Below are positions 53,852 to 63,220 of a stretch of DNA of 64,000 nt, piece by piece. The notes below the pieces were generated by a model. The model was not told the DNA's origin. It saw nothing but the letters and a program-made list of their open reading frames with translations, and searched no databases. Positions within the stretch are counted from its first letter, which is position 1, and every line of letters begins with the position of its first letter. The stretch lies in contig JALNJK010000002.1 in assembly GCA_023268355.1 (NCBI GenBank), forward strand, positions 1-64,000. Direction: 5' to 3'. The translations under genes were made by a program, and so were the position numbers. The DNA is from Candidatus Terraquivivens tengchongensis (lineage in GTDB: Archaea; Thermoproteota; Nitrososphaeria_A; Caldarchaeales; Wolframiiraptoraceae).

Positions 53852-54152
53852 CTTCTGGTGCAACCTCCTCAAGTATGTTTGAGCTGCCAGGGTCTAGGAC
53901 GGCAAGCGTTGATACCCTAAACGGTTTTCCGAGGATGTACCCGATCTCGTTCGAGCTTAGTTCTGTCTTTATTATCGGCACACCTACCATCTTAGAAGCC
54001 ATGTAGATTCTCTTTTCTATATTTGATGGGCAGTTCTTTGCTAGTAGAACAAGTTTTGACTTACCGTTTAACAGTGACAAATAAGATTGTCTGAATCCGA
54101 GGGTCACTTTTCCTGTCCTACTTATTACCTCAAGCTCCTTCCTTATGTTCAT
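53844..54152 (-). CDS. rpl30e: Ribosomal protein L30e
   Basis: A 102-residue L30e/L7Ae-fold protein. The block ISRTGKVTLGFRQSYLSLLN, LVLLAKNCPSNIEKRIYMAS and the segment ending ALAVLDPGSS-like (here STLAVLDPGSSNILEE) mark it. ATG 54152 is inside the 3' end of rpoA (23-nt overlap); GTG 54161 is the alternative. The position between rpoA and nusA is conserved in archaea. Confidence 0.92.
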   Translation of the reverse strand: MNIRKELEVISRTGKVTLGFRQSYLSLLNGKSKLVLLAKNCPSNIEKRIYMASKMVGVPIIKTELSSNEIGYILGKPFRVSTLAVLDPGSSNILEEVAPEVE

Positions 54153-57100
54153 CCCTATCACCTACCTCGTTATTCAACGAATTCGCTTGATGGAGCATTA
54201 GCAACGATACCATGCCCGTACCTACGGGTATCTCCTTTCCCATAAGTATCCTTTCAACGTTTCCTTTCAAGTAGTCCACCTCACCTCTGGCTGCCGCGTC
54301 GAGCAGTACTTGAACGCTTATTTCAAAGGCTGCTCTAGCAAGCACACTCTCTTTTAGCTTAATTACACCGTGCCTACCTACCTGTCTCACATTACCGCTA
54401 ACGGTCATCATATCTGCCAGGAGTATGAGGTGCCTAATGTCAACATCCAGTCCTTGCTCGCGTAGCACGTTCTTCGCCTCGTTTATTATCGCATTCCTTG
54501 CAGCCTCTATCCCTAGGACTTCTGCAATTTCATGTATGTCGTTCGTAATAACTCTAGTGGCATCAACACCAGGTACCTTCATCACTTCCCTTAGATTTGA
54601 GCCCTCTGTTAATATCACGTACTCATCACCTTCTTGTACAACTATAGCTTTCGTTATTCTCTTAATTCCTTTGACCGTCATCTTGTCGTCCAGAAGTATT
54701 CTGTCTCTGAGCTTCTCGAGCGCTTGTACACTGTCTTCGGACGGTTTTAGTATGACTGTGTCCGTGTCCTTTACTTCTGGCTTGTAAGCTTTTAAGGCAT
54801 TCTTCACGTCACTTAACGTGATGCCCCTTTCATGCATTGCATCCGTATCTAACTTAATGGTTAAAGCACCACGCTTATAGTTTATTACTACTTCAGAAAC
54901 TATGTCCTTGAGAGCCGTATGTTGTATTTGGTTTGCGATTTTTTGTGCTTTATTCTTATCTTTTGCGATGTCCTTTTGAAGGTATATCCTCATCGTGGGC
55001 GTGGATGGTACCTTACGTGCGTCAACTATCTCGATTAACCTTGGTAAGCCAAGCAATATACTCTGCTCCCTAACGCCCGCAAAGTGGAATGTTCTGAGCG
55101 TAAGCTGAGTTCCTGGTTCACCTATTGATTGGGCTGTCACAACACCTACGGCGTCACCAGGCTCTACCCGAGAGTTCAGATAAACTTTGTATGCTTCTTC
55201 AAAAGATTTGTCAACCACAGGTTCTGAGGCTTTTACCTTTATGAGCTCGTTTACTAAATCTTCAACAATTTTTTCAGGCATGAGCTTCTTGTACCGTTCA
55301 GACATTGACATGATATACTCACTAGAGGCAGGTTTACCTGATGGCAAACTCTTCATGAACTTCTCTACAATCAGTACTGGGTTGACTGGTTGCCCATGCT
55401 CGCTCTTAGCTGGGTCGACACCATCTTCACCGTATTGGAACTGTATTATCCTCTTTTCATCCGTCGTCCTTACCGTACCGTCGTACTCAACATATAATGA
55501 TTCTAGAGCGTTTATCAATCTGCGCTGCATATAACCGCTTTGCTGAGTTCTCACTGCCGTATCAACTAGCCCATCCCTTCCACCCACCATGTGGAAGAAG
55601 AATTCCAGCGGGTCTAGACCGCTCATGAATGAATTGTAGACGAAACCCCTAGCCCTAGGTGAGAGATCTCCTGGCTTAAAGAACGTTAGAACCCTATCTG
55701 TGTATCCTCTCTTTATCCTTTCCCTTCTGACTGCTTGCTGACCGACGACCGCTATCATTTGGTCAATGTTAAGCGACGTGCCCCTTGCTCCAGTCTTTAT
55801 CATTATCAATGCATTATTTGATAGAGGTATGTGTTGCCTCACAATCTTGCCAGCCGTGTCCCTAGTCTTTGAAAGCAATGACAAGATAGCAGATTCGAAT
55901 GATTGTTCGGGTGTCTCTCCGGGATAGACAGGAGCCTTACCCTTTTCGTAGTCCGTTTTAAGTTTAATGAATTCCTCATCCATCTTTACAAAAAGTTTGG
56001 ATACTTCTCGGTAGACTTCAGCTGGCACTGTTAGGTCATCTATAGCGAACGTAAAGCCCCTGATACGCAGGTATGTGTTAGCAAGCCTCACTACTCTGTC
56101 TAAAAATTCCCTAGCTACATCAGGGCCGTAATCTCTCACTAACCTGTGTATTATGTTGTTTGCTTTCTCTACACCTATGCCGCCCTTATCTATCACACCC
56201 TTTATGAGTTTGCCGTCTTGTATAACAACAGGTTCTTCGGGCATGAAGCTAGATCTGAATTTATGACTAAAGTCCTTCGGAAGCAGCAGGCTAAATATCT
56301 GCTTGCCGCTCCACAATGGCTGCGGTTCTTTTACTGCTGGTTCTGGTAGCTTACCGTCATATCCTATCGCTGAGAGCAGATAAGACGTCTCCTTTAGGTC
56401 GAGCAACGTATCATCTTTCGTTAGCAAGTACGTGGCCGTGAGGAAATCTCTAATGGCTCCGATTATGGGCGTACCATGGCGCGGAGATATTATGTTGTTC
56501 TGTACTAGGAGCAGTATTCTGGCTTCGGTTTGAGCTTCTTCACTCTGTGGAACGTGCAGGTTCATCTCGTCACCGTCAAAGTCTGCGTTATACGGCGTGC
56601 AAACCGCAAGATTAAGGCGGAATGTCTTGTAAGGAAGTACCTTTACTATGTGGGCCATTATTGACATCCGGTGGAGTGATGGCTGCCTGTTAAACAACAC
56701 GATGTCTCCATCAATAAGGTGCCGCTCGACTATGTACCCAGGCTCTAGAGCGTTTGCCAACTCGTTCAAATCGTGCGCAAGTTTTAGCCTGATGGTCTTG
56801 CCATCTGGCCTGATTATGTACTTAGCGCCCGGATATTTGTCTGGACCGTTCCTTACGTACTCCCTTAATCTTTCAATGTTCCAGACCGTAACCTTTTCTG
56901 GTACGGTAAGCTGCATCGCTATCTCTATAGGAACGCCAACCTCGTTTATTCCTATGTTGGGGTCTGGAGATATGACAGTCCTAGCCGAAAAATCAACCCT
57001 CTTGCCGGAAAGGTTTAACCTGAACCTACCTTCTTTGCCCTTCAGTCTCTGTGCTAGCGTCTTCAGTACACGGCCAGACCTGTGAACAGACGGGGATATT

Positions 57101-57948
57101 CCGACCGCTTCATTATTAATGTAAGTTGTTACATGATATTGAAGAAGGTCCGATAATTCCATTATAACTGGAGAAGGTGATCCGGCAGCTATGTTTTCTC
57201 GAAGCCTTTGAGCAACCCTGAGTATGTCCACTAACTTGTGAGTCAGGTCATCCTCTGACCTGAAACCGGATTCAAGCGTAATGGATGGTCTTACATAAAC
57301 AGGCGGCACAGGTAAGACCGTGAGTACCATCCACTCCGGTCTTGCGCTCTTAGGGTCTATATCCAGCAGCACCAGGTCATCGTCGGGTATCCTCTCAAGC
57401 CTAGCCCTGACCACGTTAGCCGGAAGCCTTACAAGCTCTGACTCTGTCGCTTCTATGAAAGTTGTTGGTTTCTCTAACTCGATCTTTAGTTGCTTTTCAC
57501 CGCAGTGTGGACACGTCTGCGTTGACGTGGCCTTCTGTATTACTTTGAAGTAAACATGCCTATACGGTTTACCGGCTTGTTTCTCCCTTTCTAACTCTTC
57601 CTTGAAACTCTTTATCTCTTCGTCATTTAGAAGTATTCTACCACACGACCTGCATGTGGCTTTTAGAAGCGTATGTATGATCTTGGCAAATCCAACGTGT
57701 ATAACGGGAACTGGTAATTCTATATGTCCGAAGTGTCCTGGGCATCCGAGGTAGGTATTACCGCACGTCTTACAGCGTTGACCAGGTTCTAGAGTTCCTA
57801 GCCTTGGGTCCATCACGCCGGTCGGTATAGGAAGACCGTCGTCGCCGTACGTGTCAGGGTTTTGTATCTCAGCTACGGACATCCTTCTAATTAAGTCGGG
57901 TGAAAGGATGCCAAACTTTATAGCAGCCACAGAACCCCTGTAGGACAT
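54130..57948 (-). CDS. rpoA: RNA polymerase subunit A, unsplit (A' + A'')
   Basis: A 1272-residue largest subunit. The zinc sites CKTCGNTYLGCPGHFGHIEL and CRSCGR...CPHCG open it. The catalytic Mg loop is NADFDGDEMNLHVPQSEEAQ near residue 455. The bridge-helix region is GGRDGLVDTAVRTQQSGYMQ near residue 800. DAVGVVTAQSIGEPGTQLTL (near residue 940) belongs to what is a separate A'' gene in most archaea. Here the frame is continuous across that junction, as in Thaumarchaeota, Aigarchaeota and eukaryotes. It follows rpoB by 1 nt and overlaps L30e. Confidence 0.98.
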   Translation of the reverse strand: MSYRGSVAAIKFGILSPDLIRRMSVAEIQNPDTYGDDGLPIPTGVMDPRLGTLEPGQRCKTCGNTYLGCPGHFGHIELPVPVIHVGFAKIIHTLLKATCRSCGRILLNDEEIKSFKEELEREKQAGKPYRHVYFKVIQKATSTQTCPHCGEKQLKIELEKPTTFIEATESELVRLPANVVRARLERIPDDDLVLLDIDPKSARPEWMVLTVLPVPPVYVRPSITLESGFRSEDDLTHKLVDILRVAQRLRENIAAGSPSPVIMELSDLLQYHVTTYINNEAVGISPSVHRSGRVLKTLAQRLKGKEGRFRLNLSGKRVDFSARTVISPDPNIGINEVGVPIEIAMQLTVPEKVTVWNIERLREYVRNGPDKYPGAKYIIRPDGKTIRLKLAHDLNELANALEPGYIVERHLIDGDIVLFNRQPSLHRMSIMAHIVKVLPYKTFRLNLAVCTPYNADFDGDEMNLHVPQSEEAQTEARILLLVQNNIISPRHGTPIIGAIRDFLTATYLLTKDDTLLDLKETSYLLSAIGYDGKLPEPAVKEPQPLWSGKQIFSLLLPKDFSHKFRSSFMPEEPVVIQDGKLIKGVIDKGGIGVEKANNIIHRLVRDYGPDVAREFLDRVVRLANTYLRIRGFTFAIDDLTVPAEVYREVSKLFVKMDEEFIKLKTDYEKGKAPVYPGETPEQSFESAILSLLSKTRDTAGKIVRQHIPLSNNALIMIKTGARGTSLNIDQMIAVVGQQAVRRERIKRGYTDRVLTFFKPGDLSPRARGFVYNSFMSGLDPLEFFFHMVGGRDGLVDTAVRTQQSGYMQRRLINALESLYVEYDGTVRTTDEKRIIQFQYGEDGVDPAKSEHGQPVNPVLIVEKFMKSLPSGKPASSEYIMSMSERYKKLMPEKIVEDLVNELIKVKASEPVVDKSFEEAYKVYLNSRVEPGDAVGVVTAQSIGEPGTQLTLRTFHFAGVREQSILLGLPRLIEIVDARKVPSTPTMRIYLQKDIAKDKNKAQKIANQIQHTALKDIVSEVVINYKRGALTIKLDTDAMHERGITLSDVKNALKAYKPEVKDTDTVILKPSEDSVQALEKLRDRILLDDKMTVKGIKRITKAIVVQEGDEYVILTEGSNLREVMKVPGVDATRVITNDIHEIAEVLGIEAARNAIINEAKNVLREQGLDVDIRHLILLADMMTVSGNVRQVGRHGVIKLKESVLARAAFEISVQVLLDAAARGEVDYLKGNVERILMGKEIPVGTGMVSLLMLHQANSLNNEVGDRDEHKEGA

Positions 57949-57949
57949 G

Positions 57950-60900
57950 CTACACCAACTCCTCCAACTTTACTCTTGGATAAATGCACATGCTTAGCAA
58001 CTCGTTCAGTAGAAGGTAGAATGCGTACGACATGACGACGGGTTTTATGCTTGCCTCCTTTCCGCACACTCTGCACACAAAACGCTCTTGTTTAAGGTCG
58101 TAGTAGGCAGGCAAGCCGCATTTTTCACAGAAGTACGCAGTATATTTATCGGACTGTTCGAGTAACCTATCCAAGAGCAGATAAGCGGCACCATGCGCGA
58201 TCAAGCAATCACGTTCCATCTCTCCAAACTTCAAACCACCACCTCTGGCCCTTCCTTCGGTCGGCTGCCGAGTCAGCAACTGTACCTGTCCACGTGCCCT
58301 TGCATGTATTTTATCCCTAACGAGGTGGTGTAACCTCTGATAGTAAACTACACCAATGAAGATTTCTGCTTCAAACTTCTTACCGGTTAGACCATCGTAC
58401 ATAACGGAAGTTCCCGAGCTTTTGAAGCCCAATGCCTCAAGCTCCGCCCTTAATTCCTCGATCTTTTTGCCAAGGAAGGGCGTTCCGTCAACAGGTTCAG
58501 CCTTTATGGCCGCAACCTTTCCCGCTATACTCTCAATAAGTTGACCGATGGTCATTCTTGAAGGGAATGCGTGCGGGTTTATTATTAGATCAGGCACTAT
58601 GCCATCCTCAGTATATGGCATATCCTCTTGCGGGAAGAGCATGCCGACGACACCCTTCTGTCCGTGCCTCGATGAAAACTTGTCACCTATCTCGACAAAG
58701 CACGTAGTCCTTACCCTTGCCTTTACAAGCTTGTTACCCTCATCCGTCCTAGTTATGAACATATTGTCAACGACACCACTCTCAGACTGCCTAACTACTT
58801 CGGATGCATCTCTCCACACCATTTCTCTTGCCGGCGCACGCGTGTACTCCTCCATGAATCTTGGCGGGCTCATGACACCGACTATCACCATATTTCCGCT
58901 CACGTCGGCTTCTACGTGAGCCAGACCATCAGCATCAAGTATTCTGTAGTACTGCTCGCCCTTGTAACCCCTTATGTTAGGTTCGGGTATCCCAAACTTA
59001 TCCTTCTGGCCTCCGAGGTACTGTCTTGACTCTACCTCGTAGGTTCTATAGCTTAAGGAGAGACCTAATCCTCTCTCCACAGATGATTTGTTGAGTACGA
59101 CAGCATCTTCCATGTTGTAGCCCTGAGCCGACAGTATCGCAACCACCATATTCTGACCTATCGGTCTGTTGTTAAGACCTATTAACTCAATAGATTTGGT
59201 CGTAACGAGAGGTTTCTGGGGATAAACTAACAGGTGCATTCTGGAATCTGTTCTTATCTCATAATTCGAGGCGAAGAAGCCTAAAGCCTGCTTTCCCATA
59301 GCACACTCGTAAACGTTTCTCGGGGACTGGTTATGCTCGGCATATGGGATTATCGATGCAACAATACCAAACATCAGGTAAGGGGATATCTCCATATGCG
59401 TATGCTCGGGCGTTACGGAATCTGGCGTTAAGGCAACAAACGCGTTCTCTTCTTCTTCCGCATCTAAGAATTCGATGATGCCCGTAGACACGAGGTCTCT
59501 GAACCTAGATATCCTATTCTTTATGGCCTCTACGTGATTGCGGTTTAATTTCGGCACACCCTTCTCGACGATTATTAGCGGTCTTCTAACTCTACCCTCA
59601 TCAGTGTTTATCCAGACCTCTTGCACGTGTTTGTAATTGTATAACGCAACGTTCACGTTATTATTTATCTCACCGTTCCTCCTCAGGTTTCTGAGTTCTG
59701 TGACAAGTTCCTGTCCGTTGGAATGGAAGCCCACCAATAAGCCATCAACAAATACCTTTGCAGGCAAGAACTTTTTCCGGTTTATGGCCTCGCTTAGGGG
59801 CATAACACCAAGGATGTAGAGTTTATCCAAAACTTCGCGCTTATTCATAGAGAATGAAAACTCTGCTGACAGTGCTAGATTCTTGACTAGGCCACAATTA
59901 CTACCCTCAGGCGTCTCGGCAGGACATATCCTGCCCCAATGGGTTCCGTGAAGGTCTCTCGCTTCAAAATGCGGTTGGCTTCTACTCAAAGGTGACTGTA
60001 CCCTTCTTAGATGGCTCAACGTTGCCAGGTAGTTAGTTCTGTTCAACAACTGAGTAACACCAACCCTTCCACCAGGCCAGTTCCCAGTCGCGAAGGCATG
60101 CTTGACAAAGTCGGCAACTATTCCTGGCCTGACGAACGTTGATATTGATGTCGGCTGTCTTATGGTTAACAGCTTTTCCAGCTGATACCTTATGTCCCTT
60201 ATGAGCTTTAGGAATGCCATTCTGTACAATTCCATCAGCAGAGGCGTTGCGAGCTTCACGCGTTTATTGGCATAATGGTCCTTATCGCTGGGCTTCCTAA
60301 GACCTAAGCTGGTCTCGAGTACCCTGCCTACCATATCGCATAAGAATATCGCCTTAAGATATCTCGATGCCTTATCCGTCCCGATATGCGGTAGTAGAAC
60401 GTTATCTATCAGTTGCTCGGCCCTTTGTATCCTGTACTCTTCAGCATACCCGAACGCTATCTTATTGCCTATGTACTTTAAGGCATCCTCAACAGTCTCT
60501 ATTCCTTCTGCTTCCTTGAATGGAAGCTCCAGCAGTTCCTGGACTTCCTTAACTTGCGATACGAAGTTTACGATTTCTCTGTCGTTTGTCATGCCCAATG
60601 CTCTGAGAAGAATTATGATAGGTATGCCTTTGTAGATTCTTGAGAAGAAAACCCTTATCGGGCCACCTTCTTTGTATGTAACTTCGACTTTAGCCTGCCT
60701 ACCGAACGCAGAAGATAGCACGACGGCAGAGTATTGTGGTTTACCACCAACATCCTTTTCCGTTACGAGTATCTTATTGGGTGCTAAATCCTCTATTGCA
60801 ACTATCACACGCTCCGAGCCGTTGATTATGAAATAACCTCCTGGGTCCATTGGGTCTTCTCCTATGGCCAATAGCTCGTCGTGGGTCATCTTTGATAGCG

Positions 60901-61306
60901 GACATATGTCGCTCTTCACCATCACCGGTATTATCCCAACCTCTACGCGTTCTGAGGATAGCAGCCTACCGTCTAAGTACAAGTTCATCTTGGCGTGTAT
61001 CGGTGCTGCGTATGTGAGCTTCCTAAGCCGACATTCGGAAGGAGTTATGTTGTCGTTAATCGTGCCGTCTATCTCGATAATACGTGGCTTGTCTATTTCT
61101 ATAGTCCCGAACTTGAAGGTTAACGTCCCGTGCTTCGTCTTAATCTCTTGAACTTCTAGAGAATTGACAAGATCTTGGAGACCTTTCCTAACAAAATAGT
61201 TGTATGACCTGATTTGATGTTGGACTAAACCTTCCTCTTCTATGAAACTCCTAGCGACGTACCAAAGGTCTTCCGTGGTGAGCTTGTGGTCCTTATCTTT
61301 CTGCAT
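57950..61306 (-). CDS. rpoB: RNA polymerase subunit B, unsplit
   Basis: An 1118-residue second-largest subunit. GRICPAETPEGSNCGLVKNL, GYNMEDAVVLNKSSVERGLG and RHGQKGVVGMLFPQEDMPYT are the conserved catalytic blocks. RQPTEGRARGGGLKFGEMER and a C-terminal zinc finger (CEKCGLPAYY ... CRVCGKEA) complete it. It is not divided into B' and B'' as in methanogens and halophiles. It is 3 nt after rpoH and 1 nt before rpoA. Confidence 0.98.
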   Translation of the reverse strand: MQKDKDHKLTTEDLWYVARSFIEEEGLVQHQIRSYNYFVRKGLQDLVNSLEVQEIKTKHGTLTFKFGTIEIDKPRIIEIDGTINDNITPSECRLRKLTYAAPIHAKMNLYLDGRLLSSERVEVGIIPVMVKSDICPLSKMTHDELLAIGEDPMDPGGYFIINGSERVIVAIEDLAPNKILVTEKDVGGKPQYSAVVLSSAFGRQAKVEVTYKEGGPIRVFFSRIYKGIPIIILLRALGMTNDREIVNFVSQVKEVQELLELPFKEAEGIETVEDALKYIGNKIAFGYAEEYRIQRAEQLIDNVLLPHIGTDKASRYLKAIFLCDMVGRVLETSLGLRKPSDKDHYANKRVKLATPLLMELYRMAFLKLIRDIRYQLEKLLTIRQPTSISTFVRPGIVADFVKHAFATGNWPGGRVGVTQLLNRTNYLATLSHLRRVQSPLSRSQPHFEARDLHGTHWGRICPAETPEGSNCGLVKNLALSAEFSFSMNKREVLDKLYILGVMPLSEAINRKKFLPAKVFVDGLLVGFHSNGQELVTELRNLRRNGEINNNVNVALYNYKHVQEVWINTDEGRVRRPLIIVEKGVPKLNRNHVEAIKNRISRFRDLVSTGIIEFLDAEEEENAFVALTPDSVTPEHTHMEISPYLMFGIVASIIPYAEHNQSPRNVYECAMGKQALGFFASNYEIRTDSRMHLLVYPQKPLVTTKSIELIGLNNRPIGQNMVVAILSAQGYNMEDAVVLNKSSVERGLGLSLSYRTYEVESRQYLGGQKDKFGIPEPNIRGYKGEQYYRILDADGLAHVEADVSGNMVIVGVMSPPRFMEEYTRAPAREMVWRDASEVVRQSESGVVDNMFITRTDEGNKLVKARVRTTCFVEIGDKFSSRHGQKGVVGMLFPQEDMPYTEDGIVPDLIINPHAFPSRMTIGQLIESIAGKVAAIKAEPVDGTPFLGKKIEELRAELEALGFKSSGTSVMYDGLTGKKFEAEIFIGVVYYQRLHHLVRDKIHARARGQVQLLTRQPTEGRARGGGLKFGEMERDCLIAHGAAYLLLDRLLEQSDKYTAYFCEKCGLPAYYDLKQERFVCRVCGKEASIKPVVMSYAFYLLLNELLSMCIYPRVKLEELV

Positions 61307-61309
61307 CGC

Positions 61310-61585
61310 TCACTCCCTCACGACTAGTCTGTAGTAGACAGACTTCCCAGCAGTTTCGGTCTGCCTTATAATCCTTATCACATCGCCCGGCTTCGCACCA
61401 ATTTCCTTAACGATCGGGTCCGAGGCCAGAATATAGGGGAGTTGTTGGGGCTTTATGCGATATTTTTCTAACAGCTCTTCCACTTCTTCTTTCGTCATTA
61501 TTTCATGTTTCGGAACTAAAACGTGTTTGCTGGGTGAAAACTCTTGGGTTCTTTCTTGCTCTGAGAGCTTGGTCTTATCTGTCAT
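61310..61585 (-). CDS. rpoH: RNA polymerase subunit H
   Basis: A 91-residue subunit (Rpb5 C-terminal domain) with VLVPKHEIMTKEEVEELLEK and LPYILASDPIVKEIGAKPGD followed by VIRIIR. A GGAGG site lies 9 nt before ATG 61585. It heads the polymerase operon; A/T-rich DNA with TTTATTAAT (about 61651-61662, minus strand) probably holds the promoter. Confidence 0.96.
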   Translation of the reverse strand: MTDKTKLSEQERTQEFSPSKHVLVPKHEIMTKEEVEELLEKYRIKPQQLPYILASDPIVKEIGAKPGDVIRIIRQTETAGKSVYYRLVVRE

Positions 61586-61677
61586 CTATATGTTCCTCCA
61601 AATAGATAGACAAATTAATATCAAGTCTAAATTTGGAAACTGTCTTAGGTTATTAATAAATTTTCAATGGCCCCGTT

Positions 61678-63138
61678 CTAATAATTATTAGGTTTTTGTG
61701 TGGAAATCCGTCCTTTTAACCTATTTAGGGCAAATTCGAGGCTTGTCCTTTTATTTCGTACCCACCTTTTCTCTTCCTCAAGGTTTATCATACTGTCCTC
61801 CACGGCACGTTTCACCAACGTTGGGTTAGCCGATCCGATGGTCGCATAAGAGCGCACAACCCTCTTTGGTTCCATCAGGTTCATAACATCTTCGAGCGTT
61901 AAGGGAACTTCTATGTTAAATTCTGCCTTAGTTCTTTGGAACGAAGTCTCGTTAAGGTTTCCCTCATAGATAAGCTTGCTGATCTTACCTGCAAATATAT
62001 GAGCGTTACGGAAAGGTACTCCATATTTTAGGGAGAGATAGTTTGCGACCTCCACGATACCTGTCGGCGGACTGCATGTAGCCATGCACCTGTTTTCATT
62101 GACTCTTAGGCTTGGTATGAGCTTTGTCATTATATGTAATGTTTCTTCAATAATTTCAAGCGCTTGCCATAATTTTGGCGTTATCTGTTGGAGGTCAAGG
62201 TTGTAACCGCTAACTTGCCTTGCGCTCATCATGAAGGCAGATGTTAATAGACCCAACAACTCTGCAACCTTCGTCCTCGCTATTTCCGCGACCACAGGGT
62301 TACGCTTCTGGGGCATGATGCTACTCGTAGCTGAAAACTCTTCGGGGAATACTATGAGGCCGAACTCCTCAGAGCTGAAGACTACTAGCTCTTCAGATAA
62401 GGACGACAGTATAAGGACAATAACGCTCAAGCATGACAATGCTTCAACTATGAAGTCCCTTGAGGCTGTGGACTCGAGTGCATTCTGACTTACTCTGCTG
62501 AAGCCCAGAAGCGAGGCCGCATACTCTCTATCCAAAGGTACGCTGGTTCCTGCCACAGCTGCTGAGCCGAGCGGCGATTCGTCAGACAGCTCATAGACAA
62601 GCTTTACATGCTGAAGCGCTTTAAGCAATCTGACGGCATAAGAATGCATGACAAAACCAAACGTTGCTGGTGCGGCCCTCTGCAGATGCGTATACACAGG
62701 AAATATCGTCCCGAATTCCTCCAACGCTTTTCTCAGCAGGGCTTCACAGAACGTTATGCAACTTTCGTGAAGGTTCAAGAGTCTTTCTTTAAGTCTAAGC
62801 CTTATGGCAGTAGCGACTGCATCGTTCCTACTCTTACCAAGGGCAAGCGAGGCACCGATTTGGGGCACGTGCTTTGTCAATTCGGCCTCGATTACCATAT
62901 GCACATCTTCATACCTCGGGTCATCTAGGCTTGGCGGCTTTTTCAGCATCTCTTGGAGATGCTTTTCCGCCTTCTCGGCCAGATCCGAGGGTATTATACC
63001 TGCTTTCTCTAGAAGCTTTACATGTGCTATGTTTACCAAGATCACGCTTTCCAGTATCTCTTTATCAAAGTGGAGCGATGAGGTGTACTTAGCAGCATCT
63101 ACGTCAAATTCGCGTTCGATTCTACCTCTTCTATGCAT
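61678..63138 (-). CDS. argH: Argininosuccinate lyase
   Basis: A 486-residue fumarase-superfamily lyase that splits argininosuccinate into arginine and fumarate. The signature TSSIMPQKRNPVVAEIART is intact near residue 275; ALGKSRNDAVATAIRLRLKE and VYTHLQRAAPATFGF hold substrate and catalytic residues (Thr-His). MVIEAELTKH is the expected N-terminal block. It stands beside lysK in the opposite direction to nothing: both are on the minus strand with about 80 nt between them. Confidence 0.95.
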   Translation of the reverse strand: MHRRGRIEREFDVDAAKYTSSLHFDKEILESVILVNIAHVKLLEKAGIIPSDLAEKAEKHLQEMLKKPPSLDDPRYEDVHMVIEAELTKHVPQIGASLALGKSRNDAVATAIRLRLKERLLNLHESCITFCEALLRKALEEFGTIFPVYTHLQRAAPATFGFVMHSYAVRLLKALQHVKLVYELSDESPLGSAAVAGTSVPLDREYAASLLGFSRVSQNALESTASRDFIVEALSCLSVIVLILSSLSEELVVFSSEEFGLIVFPEEFSATSSIMPQKRNPVVAEIARTKVAELLGLLTSAFMMSARQVSGYNLDLQQITPKLWQALEIIEETLHIMTKLIPSLRVNENRCMATCSPPTGIVEVANYLSLKYGVPFRNAHIFAGKISKLIYEGNLNETSFQRTKAEFNIEVPLTLEDVMNLMEPKRVVRSYATIGSANPTLVKRAVEDSMINLEEEKRWVRNKRTSLEFALNRLKGRISTQKPNNY

Positions 63139-63220
63139 TCAAGTCACCTTCATTAAAGACCGATGAGCTATAACAAGGTTGCGAGTTCTTATAAAAAAGG
63201 CTTGTGTAATAAGCACATAC

